Below the pieces are notes generated by a model, which did not search any database, was not told the origin of the DNA, and saw nothing but the letters and a program-made list of their open reading frames with translations. A stretch of 64,000 bases of DNA, taken from the NCBI GenBank assembly GCA_046297495.1, contig JBKBIP010000001.1, positions 124,001 through 188,000 on the forward strand. The letters are read 5' to 3'. The DNA comes from JBKBIP01 sp046297495. Its GTDB lineage: Bacteria > Planctomycetota > Planctomycetia > Gemmatales > Gemmataceae. Every line of letters starts with the position of its first letter. The stretch's first letter is position 1. Below, piece by piece: positions 35,277 through 43,185 of the stretch. Position numbers and translations under genes: made by a program.

Positions 35277-35711
35277 TTGTCCGCGCTATTTTCATTGCAG
35301 GTTCCGCAAGCCATCGTCGCACAGATGCTTGCTCAAGCACGCGCCGAATTGCCCAACGAGTGCTGCGGCTTGCTGGCGGGACCAGTGCCGGAAGCCGATC
35401 AACCGGCCCGCGTGGCGCAGTGCTTCCCGCTAGTCAATGCGGCGGCCAGTCCGCGTGAATACTGGTCGGAGTCACAAGCGATCTTTCGTGCCCATCGAGC
35501 CATGCGGCATCGAGGCTGGGAACGTCTGGCGGTCTATCATTCGCACCCCACCTCCGCGCCAATTCCGAGCAAAACGGACCTGGAACGGAATGGCGATGGT
35601 CTGTCGGCGATGCACTTCATCATTTCGCTGGCCCATCCCGATCAGCCAGAGCTGCGTGCCTGGTGGCTGGGAGAGACGGAGTATTGGGAAGCGGAATGGG
35701 AGATCGTGTGA
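35277..35711 (+). CDS. JAMM (MPN+, M67) family metallopeptidase
   Basis: I favour the TTG at 35277, which has AGAGGAGA six bases upstream; an in-frame ATG at 35238 has no good ribosome-binding site. From the TTG the protein is 144 aa. The JAMM zinc site is complete: Glu28 in LPNECCGLLAG and His88, His90, Ser98 and Asp101 in YHSHPTSAPIPSKTDL. Prokaryotic members cleave isopeptide or peptide bonds after ubiquitin-fold proteins such as CysO-type sulfur carriers. A MoaD-like carrier with residues beyond its Gly-Gly is encoded at 13199. Target unproven. Confidence 0.88.
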   Translation: MSALFSLQVPQAIVAQMLAQARAELPNECCGLLAGPVPEADQPARVAQCFPLVNAAASPREYWSESQAIFRAHRAMRHRGWERLAVYHSHPTSAPIPSKTDLERNGDGLSAMHFIISLAHPDQPELRAWWLGETEYWEAEWEIV

Positions 35712-35782
35712 GCCACGACCGGGCATTCCACTCCGCGAGCGTTTCGGAAAGCGTTTGATGTCCGAAATAATACCAGAGCGGA

Positions 35783-36376
35783 TTAGCCCGTCTCCAGCGC
35801 CACCTCCGGCACCAGCGGCACCATCTCTAGCAACTCCGCGTGCGTCAACGGCGGCAGCGGTTGGAAGCCTTGGCGGGCCACGCGCGGCGAGCGCACGGCA
35901 CATTCCTTTTCCAGCACGTAGTAGCGGTTGTACTGCTCGCGGGCCGTGTTGACTTCGCTCAAATCCACTTGCATGACATAACGCCGCCATCTCTCGTTGA
36001 AGAAAGAGATGGATTCCGCCAGCTCGCGCAAGGCGGCGCGCAAGCGGCGCGGCGAGGTCGTGGGCGCGATGTCCACCGGCGGGCGCGGTTGCCATTCCTC
36101 GTGCAAGCGGCGCAAAGATGCCAGTGTCTCGTTATCGCGCAGCCAAGGACGCAAGACCTCCCACTCCCCCGCCAGAGCACGCACCAGGCCAAGCCGGACG
36201 CGGGTCAGCCGGAGCCACTCGTCGCGCTGCCGCTGGCAACGCCGCAGCAAAGCGTCCAGCGCTTCTTGTACGCGCCGTCCTCGGCGGATATACGCTGGCG
36301 CGCCGAACGCGCTCGAGACGTGCTGAAACGCCCGTAGCTCGTCAGCGCGGCCCAGGAGGGGGAGTTCCTCGTCCAT
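35783..36376 (-). CDS. Uncharacterised Arg-rich, mostly helical protein
   Basis: 197 aa with AAGGAG before the ATG. No signal or membrane segment. Predicted to be largely alpha-helical and Arg/Leu-rich (EALDALLRRCQRQRDEWLRL, RLRAALRELAESISFFNERW, YNRYYVLEKECAV). FNERWRRYVMQVDLSEVNTAREQYNRYY looks like a conserved core. It begins 14 bases after the redoxin gene ends and is probably cotranscribed with it. Function unknown. Confidence 0.7.
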   Translation of the reverse strand: MDEELPLLGRADELRAFQHVSSAFGAPAYIRRGRRVQEALDALLRRCQRQRDEWLRLTRVRLGLVRALAGEWEVLRPWLRDNETLASLRRLHEEWQPRPPVDIAPTTSPRRLRAALRELAESISFFNERWRRYVMQVDLSEVNTAREQYNRYYVLEKECAVRSPRVARQGFQPLPPLTHAELLEMVPLVPEVALETG

Positions 36377-36390
36377 GGGAAAGCTCCTTG

Positions 36391-37008
36391 CTAATCACGT
36401 TTCTTCCGGTCAAAGCGAATCCGGCAGCCGTGCGGGTAGGTTTCTTTCGTCGCCGGTTGCTTCCCATGCAACACCGCGTCCACAGCGGATTCCAGGTACT
36501 TGTGCTTGACGTTGGCGACCGTGCTGGTGTCATCCAAAGCTCCCATGTAGGCCACCTTGCGGCTCTGGTCGAGGACGAAGAATTCCGGCGTGGCGGTGGC
36601 GCCATAGGCGCGGGCAATCTCCTGCGATTCATCGTACAGATAGGGGAAGTTGAATCCCTTCTCGGCGGCCCGTTCCTTCATCTTGTCGAGCTTGTCGGCC
36701 TCGATGTTGTTGACGTTGATGGCCACCATTCCCACTTTGCCGCTGGGGCCAGCGTATTTCTTGGTGAAATCGATGATCCGGTCCTCGTAATCGACTGCGA
36801 TGGGGCAGCTGTTGCAGGTGAAGACCACGACGACCGCTTCCTTGTCCTTGAGATCCGCCAGGGAATGCTTCCGGCCATCGGTTCCCGGCAAGTCTTTCCA
36901 GGCAGGGGCGGCGTCGCCGATATTCAGCTTCATGTTGAACTTGCCGGCCTCACTAATCGACGACAACATTAAGACGGTCAAGGTCACGGCAATAGCATGG
37001 CGGATCAT
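36391..37008 (-). CDS. Secreted thioredoxin-like redoxin (AhpC/TSA family)
   Basis: The 205-residue protein has AAGGAG upstream and a signal peptide (HAIAVTLTVLMLSSISEAG). The redoxin fold begins at LNIGDAAPAWKDLPGTDGRKHSL. The redox site is VVVVFTCNSCPIAVDYEDRI with a CxxC motif (CNSC), followed by KVGMVAINVNN and AYGATATPEFFVLD with the cis-proline. It probably acts as a periplasmic thiol oxidoreductase or peroxidase. It follows der by 52 bases and precedes the Arg-rich protein gene. Confidence 0.87.
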   Translation of the reverse strand: MIRHAIAVTLTVLMLSSISEAGKFNMKLNIGDAAPAWKDLPGTDGRKHSLADLKDKEAVVVVFTCNSCPIAVDYEDRIIDFTKKYAGPSGKVGMVAINVNNIEADKLDKMKERAAEKGFNFPYLYDESQEIARAYGATATPEFFVLDQSRKVAYMGALDDTSTVANVKHKYLESAVDAVLHGKQPATKETYPHGCRIRFDRKKRD

Positions 37009-37060
37009 GGCGGTTCTCCTTGTGAGGAATAAAAACGAATAGGAAGTTCACGGTGGACAA

Positions 37061-38521
37061 TCACACATCATCCCACAGCTGTGAAGCCGGGGGTTTGGCG
37101 GCTTGCTTGCGTGGTGGTTTCTTCCGTTCCTGGGGCTTTTTCGGCTGGGTGGCGGTTTTCGGTTCGGCTGGGCGGTCGTCTTCGTCGCCGGTCCTGCCCC
37201 CTTCGTCGCGCTGCTTGGCCCGCAGGTAGAGTTTGATCGGAATTTCGTGAAACGGCAGCTGGTCGCGGAAGGTGTTGAGCAAGTAACGCTGATACGTGTT
37301 GTCGAATAGCTCCGGGCCGTTGGTGAACAGGACGATGGTGGGAGGCTGGCTGGCGACCTGCGTGCCGAAGTAGATTTTCGGCCGGCGATTGGAGCGCAAG
37401 GGCGGCGCCTGCCGCGTCAGTGCTGACTGGATGACACGGTTCAATTCTCCCGTGCTGATGCGGGCTTGCGCTTGCTTGAACAGGTTTTGCGCCAGGTTCA
37501 GCAAGGTTTGTACATTCTTGTTCATCTGGGCCGAGATGAACGCGACCGGGACGAAATCGAGCATTGGAAACATCTTGTGGACGTAGTCCGCGAATGTCTC
37601 GGTCGCCACGTGGTCCTTGGCCAGGTCCCATTTATTGACGACGAAGATGACCGGCTTATGTTCCTCCAAGACGTATTGCACGAGCTGCTTATCCACCCGA
37701 CTAATTTTCAGGCGGGAATCTAGAAAGTGCAGCACCACGTCGGCTCGGCGGATGGAGCGTTCGGCGCGGGCCAGGCTGTAAAACTCGATGTCGCCGGTGA
37801 TGCTCCCCTTGTAGCGCACGCCGGCGGTGTCGATGGCGATGAACGCCTTGCCGTCGCGCTCGAAGCGGACATCGACGCTGTCGCGGGTGGTGCCGGGGAT
37901 TTCGCTGACAATGACACGTTCACTCTGGGCCAGGGCGTTGATGAAGGTACTCTTGCCGGTGTTGCGCCGGCCCACGATGGCCAGTTTCATGTCCACTTCG
38001 GGCGGCACTTCAGGGCTAGTCTCTTCGGGCAAATGCTGGGCGATGCGGTCGAGCAGGGCTTGCTTATTGCGGTTCTGCAAGGTGCTGACACACAGCGGCT
38101 GCCCGTGGCCCAGCCGGAAAAACTCCGCCGCCTGTGTCTCCATCTCTGGCTGGTCGCATTTGTTGGCCACCAGCACGACCGGCTTGGGGAAGGGACGCAG
38201 GCGCTCGGCCACCACCTCATCGAGCGGTACGCAGCCGGCCCGGTTATCGACCAGGAACAGAATCACGTCGGCTTGCAGCAGCGCCCGTTGAATTTGCCGT
38301 TCGACATCCTCGGTCAGGTTATCGACATCTTGAATGCCCATGCCGCCGGTATCGACCAGATCGACGACGCGCTGGCGCACCTCAATCGGCGTGGCGATGC
38401 GGTCGCGGGTCACGCCGGCGGTCGGATCGACGATGGCGATGCGCCGCCCGGCCAACCAGTTCAACAGCGACGACTTGCCGACATTGGGCCGGCCCACGAT
38501 GACAATTTGGGGTATAGGCAT
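37061..38521 (-). CDS. der: Ribosome biogenesis GTPase Der (EngA)
   Basis: Start at 38521 (MPIPQIVIVGRPNVGKSSLL); a 37-codon upstream extension is rejected. The product is 486 aa with two G domains. The first has GRPNVGKSS, DTGG and NKCD; the second has GRRNTGKST, DTAG and NKWD. The KH-like domain follows (YFGTQVASQPPTIVLFTNGPELF, NTFRDQLPFHEIPIKLYLR). A Lys/Pro-rich tail of about 50 residues is longer than in E. coli. Der assists 50S subunit assembly. Confidence 0.96.
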   Translation of the reverse strand: MPIPQIVIVGRPNVGKSSLLNWLAGRRIAIVDPTAGVTRDRIATPIEVRQRVVDLVDTGGMGIQDVDNLTEDVERQIQRALLQADVILFLVDNRAGCVPLDEVVAERLRPFPKPVVLVANKCDQPEMETQAAEFFRLGHGQPLCVSTLQNRNKQALLDRIAQHLPEETSPEVPPEVDMKLAIVGRRNTGKSTFINALAQSERVIVSEIPGTTRDSVDVRFERDGKAFIAIDTAGVRYKGSITGDIEFYSLARAERSIRRADVVLHFLDSRLKISRVDKQLVQYVLEEHKPVIFVVNKWDLAKDHVATETFADYVHKMFPMLDFVPVAFISAQMNKNVQTLLNLAQNLFKQAQARISTGELNRVIQSALTRQAPPLRSNRRPKIYFGTQVASQPPTIVLFTNGPELFDNTYQRYLLNTFRDQLPFHEIPIKLYLRAKQRDEGGRTGDEDDRPAEPKTATQPKKPQERKKPPRKQAAKPPASQLWDDV

Positions 38522-38854
38522 GACAGTTCTTCGCTGGTGGAAGTTGTTAGGGCATGGTATAGTCATTTTGGCTTTATCATGTATTATTAAACCAAATTCA
38601 TCGCTCTCCGCCCAGCGGCGAGCTAACGACACTTCCAGCGTGCGACCACAACGCTAGGTTATCAGGGACCACTAGACATTCCTGCCGGATGGAGCGTGAC
38701 TCGTGGCCCCCCACATCGGAAGACCACGCCTCGGCCGCGAACTGGGAGGGGGCGCGGAGGGCCTCGCTGCTGGCGGGATCGTTTGGGGTGGGGTAAGCGC
38801 AGGCGCGAAACGACGAATCACAAGCATCAACAAGCGCCGAGGGACACGGGGAGA
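38522..38854. other. Intergenic stretch upstream of der
   Basis: 333 bases without a supportable gene. The AT-rich part (38540-38600) is the likely der promoter region on the minus strand. GCGCGAAACGACGAATC near 38803-38819 resembles one arm of the dispersed inverted-repeat family, but its partner arm is eroded. Confidence 0.45.
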
Positions 38855-39775
38855 TCAATCCGAACGGAACAGCTTGTGCCGGGCCGCGTCCGTGAGGGCG
38901 ACCACGGCTGGATGCTTCAGCCGTCGTTCGGCGGAGATGACATAAAAGCGTTCCCGAATCGACGGAACCCGACCTATTACGCAGACATGATATTGTCGTT
39001 GCACTTCTTCCTCGACCACGGATGGGATCGCGAAGATGCCCATGCCGCTCGCGCCAAACACCTTGATCACGGCGCTATCGGCGAACTCCCCCTCGATTCT
39101 GGGCTGAATATCCTCGGTTTCGAGCCATTGGTCCAAGGCGCGGCGTAGGGCAGTGTTTTCCCCAGGCAGTAAGAGCGGCGCGCCGTGGAGCGAGCGGGGA
39201 AAGCCACGGCGGTGGCGCGCCGCCAGCTGGGCGGTGCTCATGAAGGACACGCCGCATTCCCCCAGGAGATGATTGAAGGCGCGAACTTTGAGCAAGGGGC
39301 TGGCGGGCACGTCGGAAAGGACAATATCCAAGGCATTGACCGCCAGCTGAGCCAGTAGGTAATCGGGCTTCCCTTCATCGTACACGATCCGTACCGGCTC
39401 GGGCAGCTGCAGGGCTGGTTCCAATAGACGATACACGACCGTCTTCGGCAGCGCGGCCGTGGTGCCCACGAGTAGTCGCAGCGGTCGGCCCGCCGGCCGG
39501 CCCTTCAACGTGTCTTGGAGTTCTCGACCGAGCGCGAAGATTTCGTCCGCGTACTGATAAACGACCTTGCCCGTCTCCGTGAGAACGAGGTTCCGGCCGG
39601 CTCGATGGAAGAGTTTCGCCCCCACCGATTTTTCCAACGTGCTCAGTTGGCCGCTGATCGTCGGCTGAGTCAGATGCAGCAACGTGCAAGCCCGCGCGAT
39701 GCTCCCCTCCCGCGCCACCGTCCAGAAATACAGCAAATGATGATAGTTGAGCCAGTTCACATGGCCAGCATACAT
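38855..39775 (-). CDS. LysR-family transcriptional regulator, NhaR-like
   Basis: The 306-residue protein has AGGA seven bases before its ATG. The winged helix at the N-terminus reads VNWLNYHHLLYFWTVAREGS and LTQPTISGQLSTLEKSVGAKLF, very close to NhaR, which activates Na+/H+ antiporter genes in response to sodium. The effector domain starts at LRLLVGTTAALPK. No antiporter gene is nearby, so the regulon is unknown. It is divergent from the HPF-csrA pair, with 113 bases between the starts. Confidence 0.9.
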   Translation of the reverse strand: MYAGHVNWLNYHHLLYFWTVAREGSIARACTLLHLTQPTISGQLSTLEKSVGAKLFHRAGRNLVLTETGKVVYQYADEIFALGRELQDTLKGRPAGRPLRLLVGTTAALPKTVVYRLLEPALQLPEPVRIVYDEGKPDYLLAQLAVNALDIVLSDVPASPLLKVRAFNHLLGECGVSFMSTAQLAARHRRGFPRSLHGAPLLLPGENTALRRALDQWLETEDIQPRIEGEFADSAVIKVFGASGMGIFAIPSVVEEEVQRQYHVCVIGRVPSIRERFYVISAERRLKHPAVVALTDAARHKLFRSD

Positions 39776-39888
39776 CGATTTTTCCTATGATTCAAGTAAG
39801 AAACATCGATTTGTGGAACAGCCTAAACTTGGGTATCATGATTGGCGGCAAACGCGAGGTGGCGGATGCCCGCGTGAGGAGCAAAAAC

Positions 39889-40230
39889 ATGCGACTCGTT
39901 ATTCGGGGCCAACGCATCAAACTAGCCGAAGAAGACCGGTCCGCCATCGACCGGCGCCTTCAATTCGCCTTGGCCCGGTTTACTTCTCGACTCACCCAGG
40001 TGACGGTTCACTTGGATGAACAACGCGGGGCACGCGGCGAATCGGACAAACGTTGTCGGATTGTCGTCCGGTTCGTCCCAGCCGGTGAGCTAGTGGTGGA
40101 AGACACGGACGTCAGCCTCAGCGGAGCCGTTGAGAGGGCGGTGGATCGCATCGAGCGGGCGGTGCGCCGTGAGATCGACCGGCGGCGCGGCCAATGGCCG
40201 ACGGCGCATGTGCCCAGAGCAAGACCATAA
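39889..40230 (+). CDS. HPF/RaiA-family ribosome-associated protein
   Basis: ATG at 39889 follows GAGGAG by seven bases; a frame open to 39787 lacks such a site. The 113-residue product MRLVIRGQRIKLAEEDRSAI has the short HPF fold: two helices packed on a four-strand sheet, with FALARFTSRLTQVTVHLDEQRG and RAVDRIERAVRREIDRRR. HPF-type proteins bind the ribosomal decoding centre in stationary phase; homology is moderate. It is followed after 12 bases by csrA, a pairing that would link ribosome hibernation with post-transcriptional control. Confidence 0.8.
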   Translation: MRLVIRGQRIKLAEEDRSAIDRRLQFALARFTSRLTQVTVHLDEQRGARGESDKRCRIVVRFVPAGELVVEDTDVSLSGAVERAVDRIERAVRREIDRRRGQWPTAHVPRARP

Positions 40231-40242
40231 GGAGGGGAAGTC

Positions 40243-40509
40243 ATGCTCGTCCTAAGCCGCAAAAAAGGTGAGCAAATTAGCATCGGCGATCAGGTGTATG
40301 TGACCGTGGTCGCGGTGCATGGCAATCAAGTCCGGCTAGGGATTTCCGCCCCGGAGGATATGGCCATCTCTCGACAGGAGTTGACGGCTGAACAGCGGAA
40401 ACGCCGGCCAGCAACCACCAAGCATGCCCAGCAGTCCGAGTCAGCTCGGCCCACACCGTGCCAAATCAAACAGCGGCATCCCCTCGATGAAACGGAGAGC
40501 GTGGGTTGA
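40243..40509 (+). CDS. csrA: Carbon storage regulator CsrA with extended C-terminus
   Basis: AAGGAGG precedes the ATG. The first 55 residues are a complete CsrA: MLVLSRKKGEQISIGDQVYV and VRLGISAPEDMAISRQEL, with the RNA-contacting residues of strands 1 and 5. CsrA dimers bind GGA motifs in mRNA leaders to repress or stabilise messages. The protein is 88 aa, about 27 longer than the E. coli form; the extra tail is Gln/Lys/Pro-rich and probably disordered. Confidence 0.95.
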   Translation: MLVLSRKKGEQISIGDQVYVTVVAVHGNQVRLGISAPEDMAISRQELTAEQRKRRPATTKHAQQSESARPTPCQIKQRHPLDETESVG

Positions 40510-40907
40510 AGGGATGGTTCTCAAAGGCTGGATAACTCGGATCGGATGCCGCTTTACTCAGTTGTATGGCAAGATTGGTAATCTTGTTCGCTGACGCCAT
40601 CCGTCCTTGGCAATGGATTGTTCGCGGCTTTCCATAGCACCTTGCCAACGAATCACCAACAACCAGACGGCCTCATGCCGCGCCGTACAGCGTGTCAGCC
40701 ACGGATAGATGGTTTTTCCCCATGACATCGAATGAGGATTACCAGGTTCCATCCAGCCACTTCGGCGCGTGGCGTGAGTGGTTTCCGCTTTGGGCCATCG
40801 GTTTGATTGACAAAATCAACATAGTAAAATAGCTCTATTCACACGATCATTCTGGTAAATAGGACAGCTTATCAAAGCCTGCCGAGCTGAGGGAAGGGTG
40901 CGACGTA
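40510..40907. other. Intergenic stretch upstream of the ABC exporter
   Basis: About 400 bases without a supportable gene. The last 110 are AT-rich and contain the candidate promoter listed at 40803. I saw no terminator hairpin directly after csrA. Confidence 0.5.
40803..40830 (+). promoter_or_regulatory. Candidate sigma-70-type promoter for the ABC exporter gene
   Basis: TTGATT (40803-40808) and TAAAAT (40825-40830) are separated by 16 bases in an AT-rich patch about 78 bases before the start codon. Consensus match only. Confidence 0.4.
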
Positions 40908-42659
40908 ATGACAATTCCTGATCAACCCTTGGGTGTGACCGATCATTCTCGGACGCCGTCTTACATCATGCCTGAAGGGGAATCCGTCGGAGCGAATCTG
41001 GCCGTTCTCGAATACCTGGCTCGCGCCGTGGATATGCCGTTTAATGAGACCAAGGCCCGGCGCGCCCTGCACCAAGCTGAGATTGACATTCCGCCGACCG
41101 CGCCGCGCGCGTCTCGCCAGCGCTTGGCTCAGGCGGCGCAGGCCTTGGGCTTGCAGATCCTGTCGCGCCAGCTGTCCGTGCATGAAGCCTTGGACATGGT
41201 GGAGCCAGAACTGCCGTTGGCTCTGTTTTCCGTTGGCCGGGATGGCACGGCCCGCTGGTTTCTCTTGGTCGAGCAACGTGGCGGCCGCGGCCGATTGGCC
41301 CGCCTACTGGAAGGAGACACGGACGATTTTCTGACGCCGGCGGAATTGGCGCGGCGCATCGACGCGGCGGACGCGAACGCCGTCGTGGAGTGGTTGGTCG
41401 CCCAACCAGCTGCTCCTTTGATGGAAGCCACCCACCATGCCAGCGGCGAACCGGAAGAATCACATGGACCGCCACCGCTGACCCGCTTGATCGGCTTGAT
41501 GCAGCCGGAAAAGCGCGACGTGTGGGTCGTCATCGCCTATGCCGTGGGCATCGGCATCCTGAACCTGGCGACGCCGATTGCCTTGATGGCGGTTGTCAAC
41601 ACCGTGGCCTTGGCGACGTTGATCCAGCAGCTCATCGTGCTCTGCCTGGGTTTGTTGGTCTGTTTGGCTTTGGCTGCCTGCTTGATGGCCTTGCAGCTCA
41701 TTGTCGTGGAGTACATCCAGCGGCGTGTGTTTGTCCGAGTCGCCGCCGATCTGGCTTACCGCTTGCCGCGCGTCCGCCAAGACGCCTTCGACCGGCAGCA
41801 TGGTCCTGAGTTAGTCAATCGGTTCTTCGCAGTGTTGACCGTGCAGAAGTCGGCGGCCACGCTCCTTCTCGATGGCGCGGATATCGCTTTATCGACCCTG
41901 ATCGGCTTGGCCCTGCTTGCCTCATATCATCAAGTGTTGTTGGGGTTCGACTTGATTCTCTTGGCCGCATTGGCTTTCCTCGTCTATCCCTTGGGACGAG
42001 GAGCGGTCCGGACTGCCATTGGCGAGTCGCGAGCCAAGTACGCCTTGGCGGGTTGGTTGGAGGAGCTGGCTCGGCACCCGACCGCCTTCAAACTGGGCGG
42101 CGGGCCTAATTTCGCTTTGGAACAAACGGACCTGTTGGCCCGAAACTATCTCCAGGCTCGGCAGCAGCACTTCCGCATCTTGTTCCGACAAGTCGGCTTT
42201 GCCTTGGCGGTTTATGCCATCGCGACCACCGCCTTATTGATCATCGGTGGCTTTCTAGTCATCGGCGGTCAGCTGACCTTGGGGCAGCTCGTCGCGGCGG
42301 AAATGGTGGTCTCCATGGTGGTGATTTCCTTCACGAAATTCGGCAAGCACTTGGGGAGCTATTACGATTTGCTGGCCGCCATCGAAAAGCTGGGCCACCT
42401 GATCGATTTACCCTTGGAACGGGAAGGGGGAGTCGCCCATCAGGCACGAAGCCGCGGCGCGGCACTGCGCTTGCACAACTTGAGCTTTAGTTATCATCAC
42501 CCCCATCGTTCCGGTTTTGGAGAACTTCAACCTAACAATCGAGTCTGGGGAGCGCGTCGCTTTGCTTGGGGCCAACGGAACGGGCAAGACCACGTTGGTG
42601 GACCTGATTTTCGGATTGCGGCTACCCACTTCGGGTCATTTGGAGATCGATGGGATTGA
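40908..42659 (+). CDS. ABC exporter, C39-like plus transmembrane domain part of a frameshifted gene
   Basis: This frame encodes residues 1 to about 534 of an ABC exporter and then runs about 50 codons out of phase. Residues 20-140 resemble the peptidase-C39-like domain of type I secretion exporters but lack the catalytic Cys. Residues 200-500 form the membrane domain with several hydrophobic helices. The nucleotide-binding domain opens with LRLHNLSFSYHHPH, after which the true sequence continues in the +1 frame as PVLENFNLTIE. One surplus T near 42509 restores the frame if removed. Mutation, sequencing error and programmed shift cannot be told apart here. No adaptor or TolC gene is adjacent. 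Confidence 0.82.
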   Translation: MTIPDQPLGVTDHSRTPSYIMPEGESVGANLAVLEYLARAVDMPFNETKARRALHQAEIDIPPTAPRASRQRLAQAAQALGLQILSRQLSVHEALDMVEPELPLALFSVGRDGTARWFLLVEQRGGRGRLARLLEGDTDDFLTPAELARRIDAADANAVVEWLVAQPAAPLMEATHHASGEPEESHGPPPLTRLIGLMQPEKRDVWVVIAYAVGIGILNLATPIALMAVVNTVALATLIQQLIVLCLGLLVCLALAACLMALQLIVVEYIQRRVFVRVAADLAYRLPRVRQDAFDRQHGPELVNRFFAVLTVQKSAATLLLDGADIALSTLIGLALLASYHQVLLGFDLILLAALAFLVYPLGRGAVRTAIGESRAKYALAGWLEELARHPTAFKLGGGPNFALEQTDLLARNYLQARQQHFRILFRQVGFALAVYAIATTALLIIGGFLVIGGQLTLGQLVAAEMVVSMVVISFTKFGKHLGSYYDLLAAIEKLGHLIDLPLEREGGVAHQARSRGAALRLHNLSFSYHHPHRSGFGELQPNNRVWGARRFAWGQRNGQDHVGGPDFRIAATHFGSFGDRWD

Positions 42660-43113
42660 TTACCAAGATATTCGCTTGGAATCCCTCCGCGAGCATGTCG
42701 CCGTGGTCAAGGGATTCGAGATTTTCGCGGGGACCGTCCTGGACAACATCCGTATGGGCCGTGAATATGTCACGGTCGCCGACGTGATCCATTCGCTTAA
42801 GATAGTCGGCTTACTCGACGACATTCTGGATTTGCCAGATGGCCTGCAAACCGAGATGATCACCAGTGGAACCCTGTCCTTGGGCCAGTTAGCGCGACTA
42901 ATGCTGGCGCGCGCCGTGGTGGGACAACCGCGTCTGATCATTTTGGACGACGTGCTCGACCATTTGGACGGCGAGGCCCGACAGGAAGTGTTGCCGGTCA
43001 TCATGGGGCCGGAAGCGCACTGGACGCTGCTGGTGATCACTCATAACCCCGAGGTGGCTCAATTGTGTGATCGGCAGATACAACTAGAGAAACCTCATTC
43101 CGTTCAACATTAG
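42517..43113 (+). CDS. ABC exporter ATPase domain, second part of the frameshifted gene
   Basis: The frame carries the rest of the nucleotide-binding domain, 198 codons opening at a TTG that is probably not a real start. Walker A is intact (GANGTGKTTLV). Other motifs are off-consensus: the Q-loop reads VAVVKGFEIFAGTVLDNI without Gln, the signature is LSLGQLARLMLARA instead of LSGGQ, and Walker B reads LIILDDVLDHLD with Asp in place of the catalytic Glu. The switch His is kept (LLVITHNPE). This suggests low or no ATPase turnover, or relaxed selection in line with the frameshift. Confidence 0.8.
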   Translation: MENFNLTIESGERVALLGANGTGKTTLVDLIFGLRLPTSGHLEIDGIDYQDIRLESLREHVAVVKGFEIFAGTVLDNIRMGREYVTVADVIHSLKIVGLLDDILDLPDGLQTEMITSGTLSLGQLARLMLARAVVGQPRLIILDDVLDHLDGEARQEVLPVIMGPEAHWTLLVITHNPEVAQLCDRQIQLEKPHSVQH

Positions 43114-43118
43114 AACGT

Positions 43119-43173
43119 GTCCGAAAAGCCTCCCCTCGCCCCCCAACGTGGGGCGAGGGGAGGCTTTTCGGAC
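43119..43173. terminator. Long two-way terminator hairpin
   Basis: A perfect stem of about 24 bp (GTCCGAAAAGCCTCCCCTCG... with its complement) around a seven-base loop, beginning five bases after the exporter stop codon. It contains AAAA and TTTT inside the arms and separates two convergent genes, so it can end transcription from both sides. Confidence 0.85.
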
Positions 43174-43185
43174 CCCCTCGCAGGA

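Noticed and set aside
40908..41320. N-terminal domain of the exporter as an active C39 bacteriocin-processing peptidase
   Set aside because: The catalytic Cys is missing from the start of the domain, so it can be at most a C39-like binding domain.
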